DNA from: Marinomonas shanghaiensis
GTDB lineage: Bacteria > Pseudomonadota > Gammaproteobacteria > Pseudomonadales > Marinomonadaceae
Direction: 5' to 3'
Assembly: GCF_003259175.1 (NCBI RefSeq)
Contig: NZ_QGOK01000024.1
Span: forward strand, 1 to 64,000
DNA length: 64,000 nucleotides
Part shown: positions 54,151-61,428 of the stretch, in pieces
How positions within the stretch are numbered: the first letter of the stretch is position 1
How the letters are laid out: every line of letters begins with the position of its first letter
The notes under the pieces: generated by a model
What the model was told of the DNA's origin: nothing
Databases searched by the model: none
The model's input: only the letters and a program-made list of their open reading frames with translations
Made by a program: the position numbers and the translations under genes

Positions 54151-54882
54151 ATGGCACGTGGAATAAACAAAGTAATCTTGATCGGTAACGCAGGCAACGA
54201 TGCCGAAGTGCGTTTTATGCCGTCCGGCGCCGCCGTTGCAAACGTTAACTTAGCAACAACAGAGAGCTGGCGTGATAAACAGACCGGTCAAATGCAAGAG
54301 CGTACCGAATGGCATCGAGTGTCTTTTATGGATCGCGGTAATTTTCGTCTTGGTCAAATTGCCGGCGATTTTATCAAGAAAGGCTCTAAGGTTTATGTTG
54401 AGGGTTCATTACGTACTCGTGAATGGGAAAAAGACGGCATTAAGCGCTACACCACTGAGATCGTTGCGAATGAAATGCAATTGCTAGATGGCCGTGGCGA
54501 TAATGCTGGGCAGCAAGGTGGTGGTTACGACTCAATGCAAGGTGGCGGTTACAGTAGCGCACCACAACAGTCTGCACCTCAGCAAGGTGGCTATGGTCAA
54601 GCGCCCCAACAAGCTGCGCCGCAGCAGCACGCACCACAAGGAGGCTTCAACCAACCTCAAGGCGGTTACGGCCACGCACCACAGCAACCGGCTCATCAGC
54701 CAGCAGCGCCTCAAGCGCAACCGCAGTCTTTTGGTAGTTGGGGAAATGCGCCACAGCAAGCGCCCGCTCAAGCGGCACCACAGCAACGTGCACCGCAGCA
54801 GCCAGCACCACAACGCGCTCCTGAACCAAAACCTCAGCCAGCACCAAACTTTGATGACTTCGACGATGATATTCCGTTTTGA
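54151..54882 (+). CDS. ssb: single-stranded DNA-binding protein
   Basis: The start is placed at [20 protein letters not shown] (54151) after TTGGAG. The 243-aa product has an N-terminal OB fold (about 1-112, W-rich TESWRDK...[14 protein letters not shown]). A long Gln/Pro/Ala/Gly linker (about 115-228) is larger than in E. coli (178 aa total). The acidic tip DFDDDIPF recruits repair proteins. A partial second copy of this 3' end, coding [20 protein letters not shown], lies 5 kb downstream. Confidence 0.97.
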   Translation: MARGINKVILIGNAGNDAEVRFMPSGAAVANVNLATTESWRDKQTGQMQERTEWHRVSFMDRGNFRLGQIAGDFIKKGSKVYVEGSLRTREWEKDGIKRYTTEIVANEMQLLDGRGDNAGQQGGGYDSMQGGGYSSAPQQSAPQQGGYGQAPQQAAPQQHAPQGGFNQPQGGYGHAPQQPAHQPAAPQAQPQSFGSWGNAPQQAPAQAAPQQRAPQQPAPQRAPEPKPQPAPNFDDFDDDIPF

Positions 54883-54912
54883 CGTAAGACATAGAATGTA
54901 AAGAAATGCTTC

Positions 54913-54939
54913 AAAAGCCTGCAAGTTGCAGGCTTTTTA
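54913..54939 (+). terminator. terminator of ssb
   Basis: The 11-bp stem AAAAGCCTGCA/TGCAGGCTTTT with a 3-base loop is followed by a T run. A diverged counterpart lies at 59941-59968 after the ssb tail copy. Confidence 0.92.
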
Positions 54940-55255
54940 GTTTTATGAAAGAGATAGAGAAGAAGAGTTAATACTTCTATTTCCTTGGTTGATTGGCGAA
55001 AGTAGGCAGAAACGAATCTAGAAGGCTAAGGGCATTTTGAGATAAGGAAAATCAATAATGCTGATTCTATTGGTCAAAGTGTTTTTTATTCAATTGTTTG
55101 ATCGGTAATAGAAAGAGTTCTCTTATTTTAATGAAGTGTTATATTAACGAAGTCAGATATATTAAAAGCTAATATCTAAGTACGATCACTATGTTAAGAA
55201 AAATGTCTAGACTGAGACTAGTCCCCGACGGCTAAAAAATCACAACAATAGATTA
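54940..55255 (+). other. AT-rich leader of the giant STAND-kinase gene
   Basis: This 316-base stretch has no ORF of note and is clearly more AT-rich than its left neighbour. The base of the inserted segment probably begins here. Promoter-like hexamers exist but none has good spacing. A GACTAGTC palindrome lies at 55215-55222. The start codon of the next gene lacks a clear Shine-Dalgarno, which suggests low basal expression. Confidence 0.5.
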
Positions 55256-58200
55256 ATGGGTAAGAACAGTATGGAAATTGAAGCTATCTACGAAGAGCTA
55301 CATGAGGCAGTCAAGGAACAATGTGCAGCCAGTGAATTTCATTTGAAGAAAAAGCTGTCGGGAAAATCAGGTGACTCTGTTTACTTATGTGACATCACTA
55401 TCAGTAGTCCGCCCTATTCTGGATTTGCTATCATCAAATATAGTACTAGTCGTCCTGATTACTCTAAAAATGAATATGGTTCACACCAACTTGCAGTTGG
55501 TGCATTGCCTGAATTTGCTGCCCAGCATATTCCCAAGTTGATCAAAAAAGTAAATAGTAATAATAAGTCTGCGTTCATTATGTCCATTGCAGGAAGTGGA
55601 CTTGGGCTAACCGAAGAGTTAGCAAGTCTTACACATGATACTCAGACGAAGACCATGTGTCTTGTATCGAACTTGCTGCTGGATCAGTGGCATACAGGAG
55701 GCATAGCAGAAGAATGTTCGGCACAAACCGTTCTGTCTAACTGGCTTGACTACCGTATTAGCGATCAAAGTACGCTACCTAATCTATTGCAAAACGTGTT
55801 ATCTGTCTCGCCTCAAGTAGAGTCTTTTTATTTGGCAAACAGGTCTTTTTCCAACCCCTATTACTATGCTAAATGTGGTGACTTACCTCTCAGTGGAATG
55901 AAGTTAAGGCCTCTGGAAGGATACATGCACGGTGATTTGCATGGCCATAACTGTTTGTATGGTGGGCATAACAAGCGTAAGCAAAGTGTATTTTTGATTG
56001 ACCTTGAACAGTTTAAAGCACAAATGCCTTTGTTTTTTGACCAGGCCTACCTTGAATTTTCATTGTTGCTTAATAATCACGCAGAGGTATCTGTGCAGGA
56101 GTGGACTAGCGTCATTGATTTGCTGAGCGATATTGAGGAGTGCGAAGAATCAGATGTTATTGATCTGAATGGTGAAATGTATGCCAGAGTGCGTCAGATT
56201 CAGACCTTTCGCAAAAGTATAAGAACGTGGGCAACAGAGCACTATGATCACAGAATAGAAGATGTGTATACACAGTTGATGCTGGCCAGAGTCGCCGTTG
56301 GTCTTAATTTCGCGAATAAAGGTCGTCTTGCGGATGTCGAAGCACAGTCTAACAAAATGAAGGTGTTCGCATTCTTATATGCCGCAGAAAATTTGAACTA
56401 CCTACTCAAATTCAAAAAGCAAGATGTACGTGAGCCGCAAGTAATCGCAAAACCTACTTTTTTTACGGCCATAAAGGATGAAGGTGCCATCAAAACAATC
56501 TGGAGTGAATGCGATTATTTCAATCGTCACAAGGCGAAATATGCACTTCTGGCTGGGGATGAATTGAGCCGCTTGTCCGCCAGGGACTCCGAGTTGTTGA
56601 GTTCACTGCCCTGGAATCTGGTATTCGATTTTGACACTCGGCGTGACGGTATTCTTGGAAGGTCACAGCAGCGCTTGTCAGAAAATACCGCTTGGAAGCA
56701 TTACTTCCCTGAGCAAATTGAAAAAGAACTTGAAACTGACATCCTTATTTGGCTAAGCGTGAACGGCCATCAGCTGGATAGTAGTTCTATGTATAGCAGC
56801 TTTAGAGATTGGCGTAGGGCAGTAATTAAGAAGTTGAGGGTATTAAGTGAGGAGTTTGCTCGGCACACTTCCGTGCTACCGGTTAATTTGGTTGTGATAG
56901 CAGGTGAAGAGGATGCTAATAAAGTTGAGCATATTATCCAAGTGCTGGACGAAAGTTTGGGAGATAAACTTAAAGTCATTGTGATTTGTAGTGATGAGGC
57001 TGAGCAGCAAGCGTATCAAGAGCTTGGTGAGAAACTTGGGTTAGATGATATAACGTGCTTACAGTGCAAGGCTCCAAGTTTTGTCCGAAGTATCTCTCAA
57101 TATTACAGTCTACCTACTCAGGGAGACAAAGTGTTAATTCCGATGGCAAACACGTGTAGTAATGAGCCTTTGAAAATAGAGGTGCCCAAAGAGGTTTATG
57201 CCGCCAGCTCTAAATGTGTGACTATTTTGCACCCAGGTCTGGTAGAGGAAAAAACAGACATTGGTCAGTTCCACAAAGGGCATCAGATTTCCTGGGCTGA
57301 ACTGGAGCAAAGCCTTGCAATCGATATGTCCATTGATAGTGAGGTAGAAAGGCAGGCCGTGGCTGCGCTTAAGAAAAATAGTTATGAGAAGTGCACAATT
57401 TACCACCAACCCGGAACTGGAGGCAGTACTGTTATCAGAAAGGTTGCGTGGCGGTTAAAAGATGACTGGCCAGTTTTGATGGTAACAAGAAACAGTACCA
57501 ATATACATGAATATGTGGAAAAAATTTCTAATCTCACAAACCTGCCGATACTAATTGTTGTCGATGGTTCAATTTTAAACTCAACCGAAAAAGACAAGCT
57601 CGTCAACGAATTAAAAATACGAGGAGTCAATCATTTATTACTGGAATCTGAGCGTGGTTTGCACACATCTAAGAATAAACATAGTTCAGTATTAACAGTG
57701 CCCTGCCCACTTGAGAGTAAAGATGCCAATATATTCTATGGATGTTACAAGGAACTTTCAGCTCAATCCAGACATTCAGCGTTAAAAGCGCTCACGTTTG
57801 AAACGAGCATGCTTGAGTATCGACAACCATTCTTTTATGGCTTTTTTACTTTTGAAGAAGAATTCAGGAGTGTTGAGAGTTTTGTTGTAAATTCTATAAA
57901 AGAGCTCTCCGAAGACAGAAAGCAGTTGTTGTTGTGGGTGTCTTTAATCACGCGTTACAGTCAAGAAATCCTGCCCATTACCTTCTTAAATGTCATGTTG
58001 GGGAAGGAATCAACAAGTGTGTTCAGAATTAAAGAGGAATTTGGGCCAAGTGCCGCACCACTTTTTTTGGTTCAGAATCGTTCGGTGCGCGTTATCCATC
58101 CCGTTATAGCCGAGCAACTGATTATAAAACTACTGGGTAAGAATGAATCACTTGACTATCCCGGGAAGTTGCAGGACGCCTGTATAAAGCTAGTCGATAG

Positions 58201-59677
58201 TCTGGGCAGCACTCGGCTTCGTAATGAAGACAAAACAGGTCAAATACTGCAAGGGCTGTTTATTTCCCGTCAGTCCGGTGGAAATCAGGATAATGTTGGC
58301 AAGGCGAGATTTTCTGAACTTTTGAAAGAAATCGACAGTACGAATAAGCAGCACAATGTGCTTAAACATCTGTGTGATATATTTTCGGAAGAGGCGCATT
58401 ACCTTAGTCATTTTGGCAGACATATTAACTATGATGATGATCGTAATAGTGCTGAAGCTATCCCCTATTTTGAGGAAGCGATTGGGCTGGACCCTGAGAG
58501 TGAAGTCCATTATCACGGCCTCGCAATGGTATACAGCAATCTAGTGCATACTACTATTCGCGATATTAGGAACAACCGATTATCACAGCAGGGGACTCGT
58601 ATTAGGGCGACTGATGTCATTGAGCGTATATCGGATAACTATGAATCATCCAAGGAGTATTTTAAGAGGGCATATCACCTCAGTTGGAAGTCTGAACATG
58701 CTCTGGTTTCTTATACAAAGCTAATCCAGAAAGCGGTAGAGGCTATTTATTTGCAGAGTAAACCGGTTGATGCCGCAAACAGTGAATACAAATATTGTGA
58801 CTTCTTGACGCAAAATAATACAGCATCGAGGTGGTGCCGTGAAGCGTTGGAGGAAATGGAGTGGGCAGTTGCAGAGCTGAAATATTTGCAGGCCGAAAAT
58901 GAAGTTTCGCACCATGCTGAGAAAACTATATCAACTGTACCGAGATTTTATGATGACAAAGCTAGCCTGATTGAGGGATTGTCGAGCTTGATAGCTTCCC
59001 ACAACGACATAGATCATTCAAATACACGAAGACTGTTGGCAAGTACTTACTTCAAGGTACATGAAGAATTGGAGCTTTCTACTAAGAAGTTGAATAAAGT
59101 TGTAGAGTTAATGGAAAGTAATATTACAGGTAGTAGTGGAGACGACCGAGATATTAAATACTGGTTTCGAGCTTATCGTATGTTACCAAGTTTCTCTTAT
59201 TCTGAGGCGATAGACAAAATTGAAACTTGGGAGCGTTTAAGAAAGTCGATACAGGCTTCATACTACCTTTATATATTACACTATTTTAGCTACGAGCAAG
59301 GTGTACTTACTAGTCAACAGAAAGCAAAAGACTATATTGAAAAATGTAAGAGAAACATGCCAATTTCAACGACAAGTAAGAAGTCGTTTGAATGGGTCTC
59401 TTCGGATATGAAGAAAGCACTCCAGCTAGTTAACTCTAATGAGCTCGGCAAATGGGATGGTTTTTTTGAATATACTAAAAAATTAGGCAGAGTCAAAGGT
59501 ATGATTCTTTCGGTGGAAAACCATGTTAAAGGTACGATTCGTATTAATGGATTTGAAGCGTTTTTTGTACCTAAAAGTGAGTTTACTACGGATGATGTGA
59601 ATACTGAAGTCAGCTTCTATCTTGGTTTTAGCTTCGAAGGACTTAGGGCTTGGAAAGTGGAAAAAACTAAAGGCTAA
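55256..59677 (+). CDS. giant predicted defence protein: APH-like kinase + SAMD9-like STAND NTPase + TPR + OB-like domain
   Basis: The 1473-aa protein (start 55256, or 55271 at the second Met) has no signal peptide or membrane helix. Residues ~25-330 look like an aminoglycoside/choline-kinase fold: glycine loop LSGKSGDS (34-41), lysine in AIIKY (K61), catalytic loop HGDLHGHN (H225, D227, N232) and metal motif LIDLEQF (D249, E251). PWNLVFDFD (452-460) opens a second region. FHKGHQISWAELEQ precedes a P-loop QPGTGGST (718-725), with Walker B LPILIVVDG (D770). This GxGGT/S-type loop and what follows recall SAMD9-family STAND NTPases. Residues ~1035-1345 are TPR-like (AIPYFEEAIGLDPESEVHYH). A beta domain (~1411-1473, VKGTIRINGFEAFFVPKSEF) resembles the C-terminal OB fold. 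Insertion beside a duplicated ssb end suggests transfer. The antiphage role is inference. Confidence 0.72.
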   Translation: MGKNSMEIEAIYEELHEAVKEQCAASEFHLKKKLSGKSGDSVYLCDITISSPPYSGFAIIKYSTSRPDYSKNEYGSHQLAVGALPEFAAQHIPKLIKKVNSNNKSAFIMSIAGSGLGLTEELASLTHDTQTKTMCLVSNLLLDQWHTGGIAEECSAQTVLSNWLDYRISDQSTLPNLLQNVLSVSPQVESFYLANRSFSNPYYYAKCGDLPLSGMKLRPLEGYMHGDLHGHNCLYGGHNKRKQSVFLIDLEQFKAQMPLFFDQAYLEFSLLLNNHAEVSVQEWTSVIDLLSDIEECEESDVIDLNGEMYARVRQIQTFRKSIRTWATEHYDHRIEDVYTQLMLARVAVGLNFANKGRLADVEAQSNKMKVFAFLYAAENLNYLLKFKKQDVREPQVIAKPTFFTAIKDEGAIKTIWSECDYFNRHKAKYALLAGDELSRLSARDSELLSSLPWNLVFDFDTRRDGILGRSQQRLSENTAWKHYFPEQIEKELETDILIWLSVNGHQLDSSSMYSSFRDWRRAVIKKLRVLSEEFARHTSVLPVNLVVIAGEEDANKVEHIIQVLDESLGDKLKVIVICSDEAEQQAYQELGEKLGLDDITCLQCKAPSFVRSISQYYSLPTQGDKVLIPMANTCSNEPLKIEVPKEVYAASSKCVTILHPGLVEEKTDIGQFHKGHQISWAELEQSLAIDMSIDSEVERQAVAALKKNSYEKCTIYHQPGTGGSTVIRKVAWRLKDDWPVLMVTRNSTNIHEYVEKISNLTNLPILIVVDGSILNSTEKDKLVNELKIRGVNHLLLESERGLHTSKNKHSSVLTVPCPLESKDANIFYGCYKELSAQSRHSALKALTFETSMLEYRQPFFYGFFTFEEEFRSVESFVVNSIKELSEDRKQLLLWVSLITRYSQEILPITFLNVMLGKESTSVFRIKEEFGPSAAPLFLVQNRSVRVIHPVIAEQLIIKLLGKNESLDYPGKLQDACIKLVDSLGSTRLRNEDKTGQILQGLFISRQSGGNQDNVGKARFSELLKEIDSTNKQHNVLKHLCDIFSEEAHYLSHFGRHINYDDDRNSAEAIPYFEEAIGLDPESEVHYHGLAMVYSNLVHTTIRDIRNNRLSQQGTRIRATDVIERISDNYESSKEYFKRAYHLSWKSEHALVSYTKLIQKAVEAIYLQSKPVDAANSEYKYCDFLTQNNTASRWCREALEEMEWAVAELKYLQAENEVSHHAEKTISTVPRFYDDKASLIEGLSSLIASHNDIDHSNTRRLLASTYFKVHEELELSTKKLNKVVELMESNITGSSGDDRDIKYWFRAYRMLPSFSYSEAIDKIETWERLRKSIQASYYLYILHYFSYEQGVLTSQQKAKDYIEKCKRNMPISTTSKKSFEWVSSDMKKALQLVNSNELGKWDGFFEYTKKLGRVKGMILSVENHVKGTIRINGFEAFFVPKSEFTTDDVNTEVSFYLGFSFEGLRAWKVEKTKG

Positions 59678-59843
59678 ATTAGTCTCTACTTGTTGTCGTA
59701 ACACGATGAAAAGCTTCTCTTTTTGCGCCTTTTAATCGTTAACTTTCAAAAAAATTGTTTACATTCTACAGTAAAGTAAAATGCAGTTTGCAGCGAGCAA
59801 TGATCATTACGTTTTTTTAAGATGTGTATCCTAGTAGTCCTGT
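59678..59843. other. AT-rich spacer at the right end of the insertion
   Basis: No gene is seen here. A run of seven A residues (59749-59755), the palindrome AATGATCATT (59798-59807) and a seven-T run just after it are the only landmarks. The palindrome plus T run may end the giant gene's transcript. Confidence 0.35.
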
Positions 59844-59906
59844 TTTGGTAGCTGGGGCAATGCACCTCAACAAGCGCCAAACTTCGACGACGATATCCCG
59901 TTTTGA
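59844..59906 (+). pseudogene. partial second copy of the ssb 3' end
   Basis: In frame, 59844-59906 encodes [20 protein letters not shown] and a stop. That equals the end of the SSB linker joined to its acidic tip, but lacks about 30 linker residues found in the intact gene. Synonymous differences (for example AGC for AGT, GAC for GAT) show it is diverged rather than a recent exact duplication. It has no start codon or OB domain. Confidence 0.9.
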
Positions 59907-59940
59907 TCACGTATAGTTTAAAAATGTACATTTTGACTTC

Positions 59941-59968
59941 AAAGCCTCGTATACACGGGGCTTTTTTT
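59941..59968 (+). terminator. terminator following the ssb tail copy
   Basis: AAAGCC-T-CGT/ACG-G-GGCTTT with an ATAC loop ends in TTTTTTT. It is preceded by TGACTTC, like the TGCTTC before the intact ssb terminator, so the copied segment includes the terminator. Confidence 0.85.
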
Positions 59969-59984
59969 GCTCTGATAAATATAG

Positions 59985-60086
59985 GTTGGTCTCTAGTCCA
60001 ACATCAAACTACGCATTTTAAGGCGTAGGGCAGTATGAGCGAGGTACGAGCGTAATCGACCGTTCTGAAAGCAATAAGAACGGTCG
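59985..60086. repeat. three tandem stem-loops of unknown nature
   Basis: Three hairpins lie within 102 bases: GTTGG/CCAAC (59985-60002), CTACGC/GCGTAG (60009-60028), and a perfect 10-bp CGACCGTTCT/AGAACGGTCG with a 10-base loop (60057-60086). Between them is a GAGCGAGGTACGAGCG tract. It may be the end of a mobile element, a REP-like cluster or a structured RNA. No other copy is visible in the window. Confidence 0.5.
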
Positions 60087-60204
60087 TAATAGCTTCTTTT
60101 ATTTCTCGCTTTTAATTGTGTCTGGCGAAAAATAAGAAAATGGTCGTAGGCCAGCCTCAATACCAATTTCTTGGCATCCTGAATCAGAAATATTTAAATT
60201 TATC

Positions 60205-60399
60205 ATGTTAGAGCTAGGTAAGGTTCATAAACTCAGTGAGTCTTGGCAATGGTTGGAACAAACAAAGCCCTATGTAGATGGTCTTATGGATCTTACATCG
60301 ACTACACCTTTAGAAGCATTGTGTACTTCAGATGGGACTGTTGGTGTTTATGAGCATGCAAAGGCATACAGTAGCTGGAAACTTTCTTTACCAGAATAA
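60205..60399 (+). CDS. small unidentified ORF, possibly a gene remnant
   Basis: The 64-aa reading starts MLELGKVHKLSESWQWLEQT and ends EHAKAYSSWKLSLPE. The frame is open further upstream to 60136 without a start, and that part (SIPISWHPESEIFKFI) also looks coding, with a stop at 60133. There is no good Shine-Dalgarno before the ATG. This fits the C-terminal remnant of a larger gene cut by the insertion event next to ssb, or a small gene with an unusual start. I do not recognise the family. Confidence 0.4.
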   Translation: MLELGKVHKLSESWQWLEQTKPYVDGLMDLTSTTPLEALCTSDGTVGVYEHAKAYSSWKLSLPE

Positions 60400-60524
60400 A
60401 GTTAAATTCGGAGTGAGTGCAGTTTTTTTAATCACACTTTCCCTGTTCTATTTCCTTATCGTCTTTTAACTTACCTAAGATGCCAGATAACGTGTATCTG
60501 TAAAGTGCCGTCATGTCACTATGC

Positions 60525-60629
60525 TGCTATAATTCGCTTATATTAAGGTATGCAGGCTACTAAGACAGGTTGAAGTGACTACGAACTGAAAAGTAAAAAA
60601 TGTGTGTGGGCTCTTTCGGGAGCCTTTTT
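60525..60629 (+). ncRNA. possible short transcript or attenuated leader before the Smr gene
   Basis: An extended -10 promoter (TG-C-TATAAT, 60525-60533) is followed about 75 bases later by a terminator: stem GGCTC/GAGCC, loop TTTCGG, and TTTTT (60608-60629). A ~90-base RNA would start near 60540. The Smr gene starts only 52 bases after the terminator, so this could instead be its attenuator. No good -35 element is seen, as is common with extended -10 promoters. The rest of 60400-60681 shows no gene. Confidence 0.35.
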
Positions 60630-60681
60630 CATACTTGGTAGTCTTAGTATGCATGGTGAATTGGTTTTGAGGTGAGTGACT

Positions 60682-61260
60682 ATGGATGAAGATGAAACGT
60701 CTTTGTTTGCTCAAGAGGTGGCGGGTATCAAGCCGCTTGAAAAAAGCGAAGTATATCTAGTTAAAAAAGGCCCTATGGTCGACTTTGTTGCTCGCCAACA
60801 AGCGGCGATGATCGCGAAGGAAGCTGACAGAAATCATTTGTCGCAAGACTATGTGGAAAAAGTGGAGCCCAATGATGTGCTTGAGTATAAGCGTTCTGGC
60901 GTGCAAGATGGCGTATTTAAGCGCCTTAGGCAGGGAAAGTATGGTATCGAAGCGCGTTTAGATTTGCATCGTCATACGGTGGCTCAAGCACGGGAACACG
61001 TCTATCAATTTACAGATGACTGTATGCGTCATGATATCCGCGTTGCTATCATAGTGCACGGTAAGGGCGATCGTACGCCAGACCCAGATAGCCAGGCGAT
61101 GATCAAAAGTCATATTAATAAATGGCTCAGAGAGTTAGATGCTGTGATGGCGTTTCACAGTGCACAGCGGCATCATGGTGGCTTGGGGGCGGTGTATGTG
61201 TTGTTTAAGAAAACAGAAAAAGCACGTTTAGATGATTGGGAAAAACACCAAAAGCGTTAA
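60682..61260 (+). CDS. smrA: Smr-domain endonuclease (SmrA/YdaL type)
   Basis: The start is placed at MDEDETSLFAQEV (60682), preceded by GAGGTGAG. The 192-aa product has a charged N-terminal region and a C-terminal Smr (MutS2 C-terminal) domain (about 97-180), with LDLHRHTVAQAREHV and the nuclease motif VHGKG. It is close in length to E. coli YdaL (187 aa). Smr proteins cleave branched or nicked DNA or RNA in the cytoplasm; the substrate here is not known. The metalloprotease gene follows 168 bases later. Confidence 0.85.
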   Translation: MDEDETSLFAQEVAGIKPLEKSEVYLVKKGPMVDFVARQQAAMIAKEADRNHLSQDYVEKVEPNDVLEYKRSGVQDGVFKRLRQGKYGIEARLDLHRHTVAQAREHVYQFTDDCMRHDIRVAIIVHGKGDRTPDPDSQAMIKSHINKWLRELDAVMAFHSAQRHHGGLGAVYVLFKKTEKARLDDWEKHQKR

Positions 61261-61428
61261 TGCTTTGTGTGGTGTGAAATGGGCGTGTCTACGTTAGTTC
61301 GTGCAGTAAAAGCCATATTTTTGCTATAATCCCGCCACTTTGCTGTCTTGGACTTATGTTGTCTTGAGTGTACCCAAGCTGCCCCAAAACATTGTAATGA
61401 TCGTATTCTAATTCTATCGAGGTAGAGA

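Noticed and set aside
54532-54924. Long open frames on both strands over the ssb linker
   Set aside because: They follow from the repetitive Gln/Pro/Ala codons of the SSB linker; the products are low-complexity and have no start signals.
54940-59843. Prophage or integrative element in the classical sense
   Set aside because: There is no integrase, excisionase, phage structural gene or tRNA target. Only one large gene and the ssb tail scar are present.
60205-60399. Toxin-antitoxin partner for the giant gene
   Set aside because: It is 0.5 kb away, outside the ssb scar and a terminator, has no second small gene and no recognisable TA motif.
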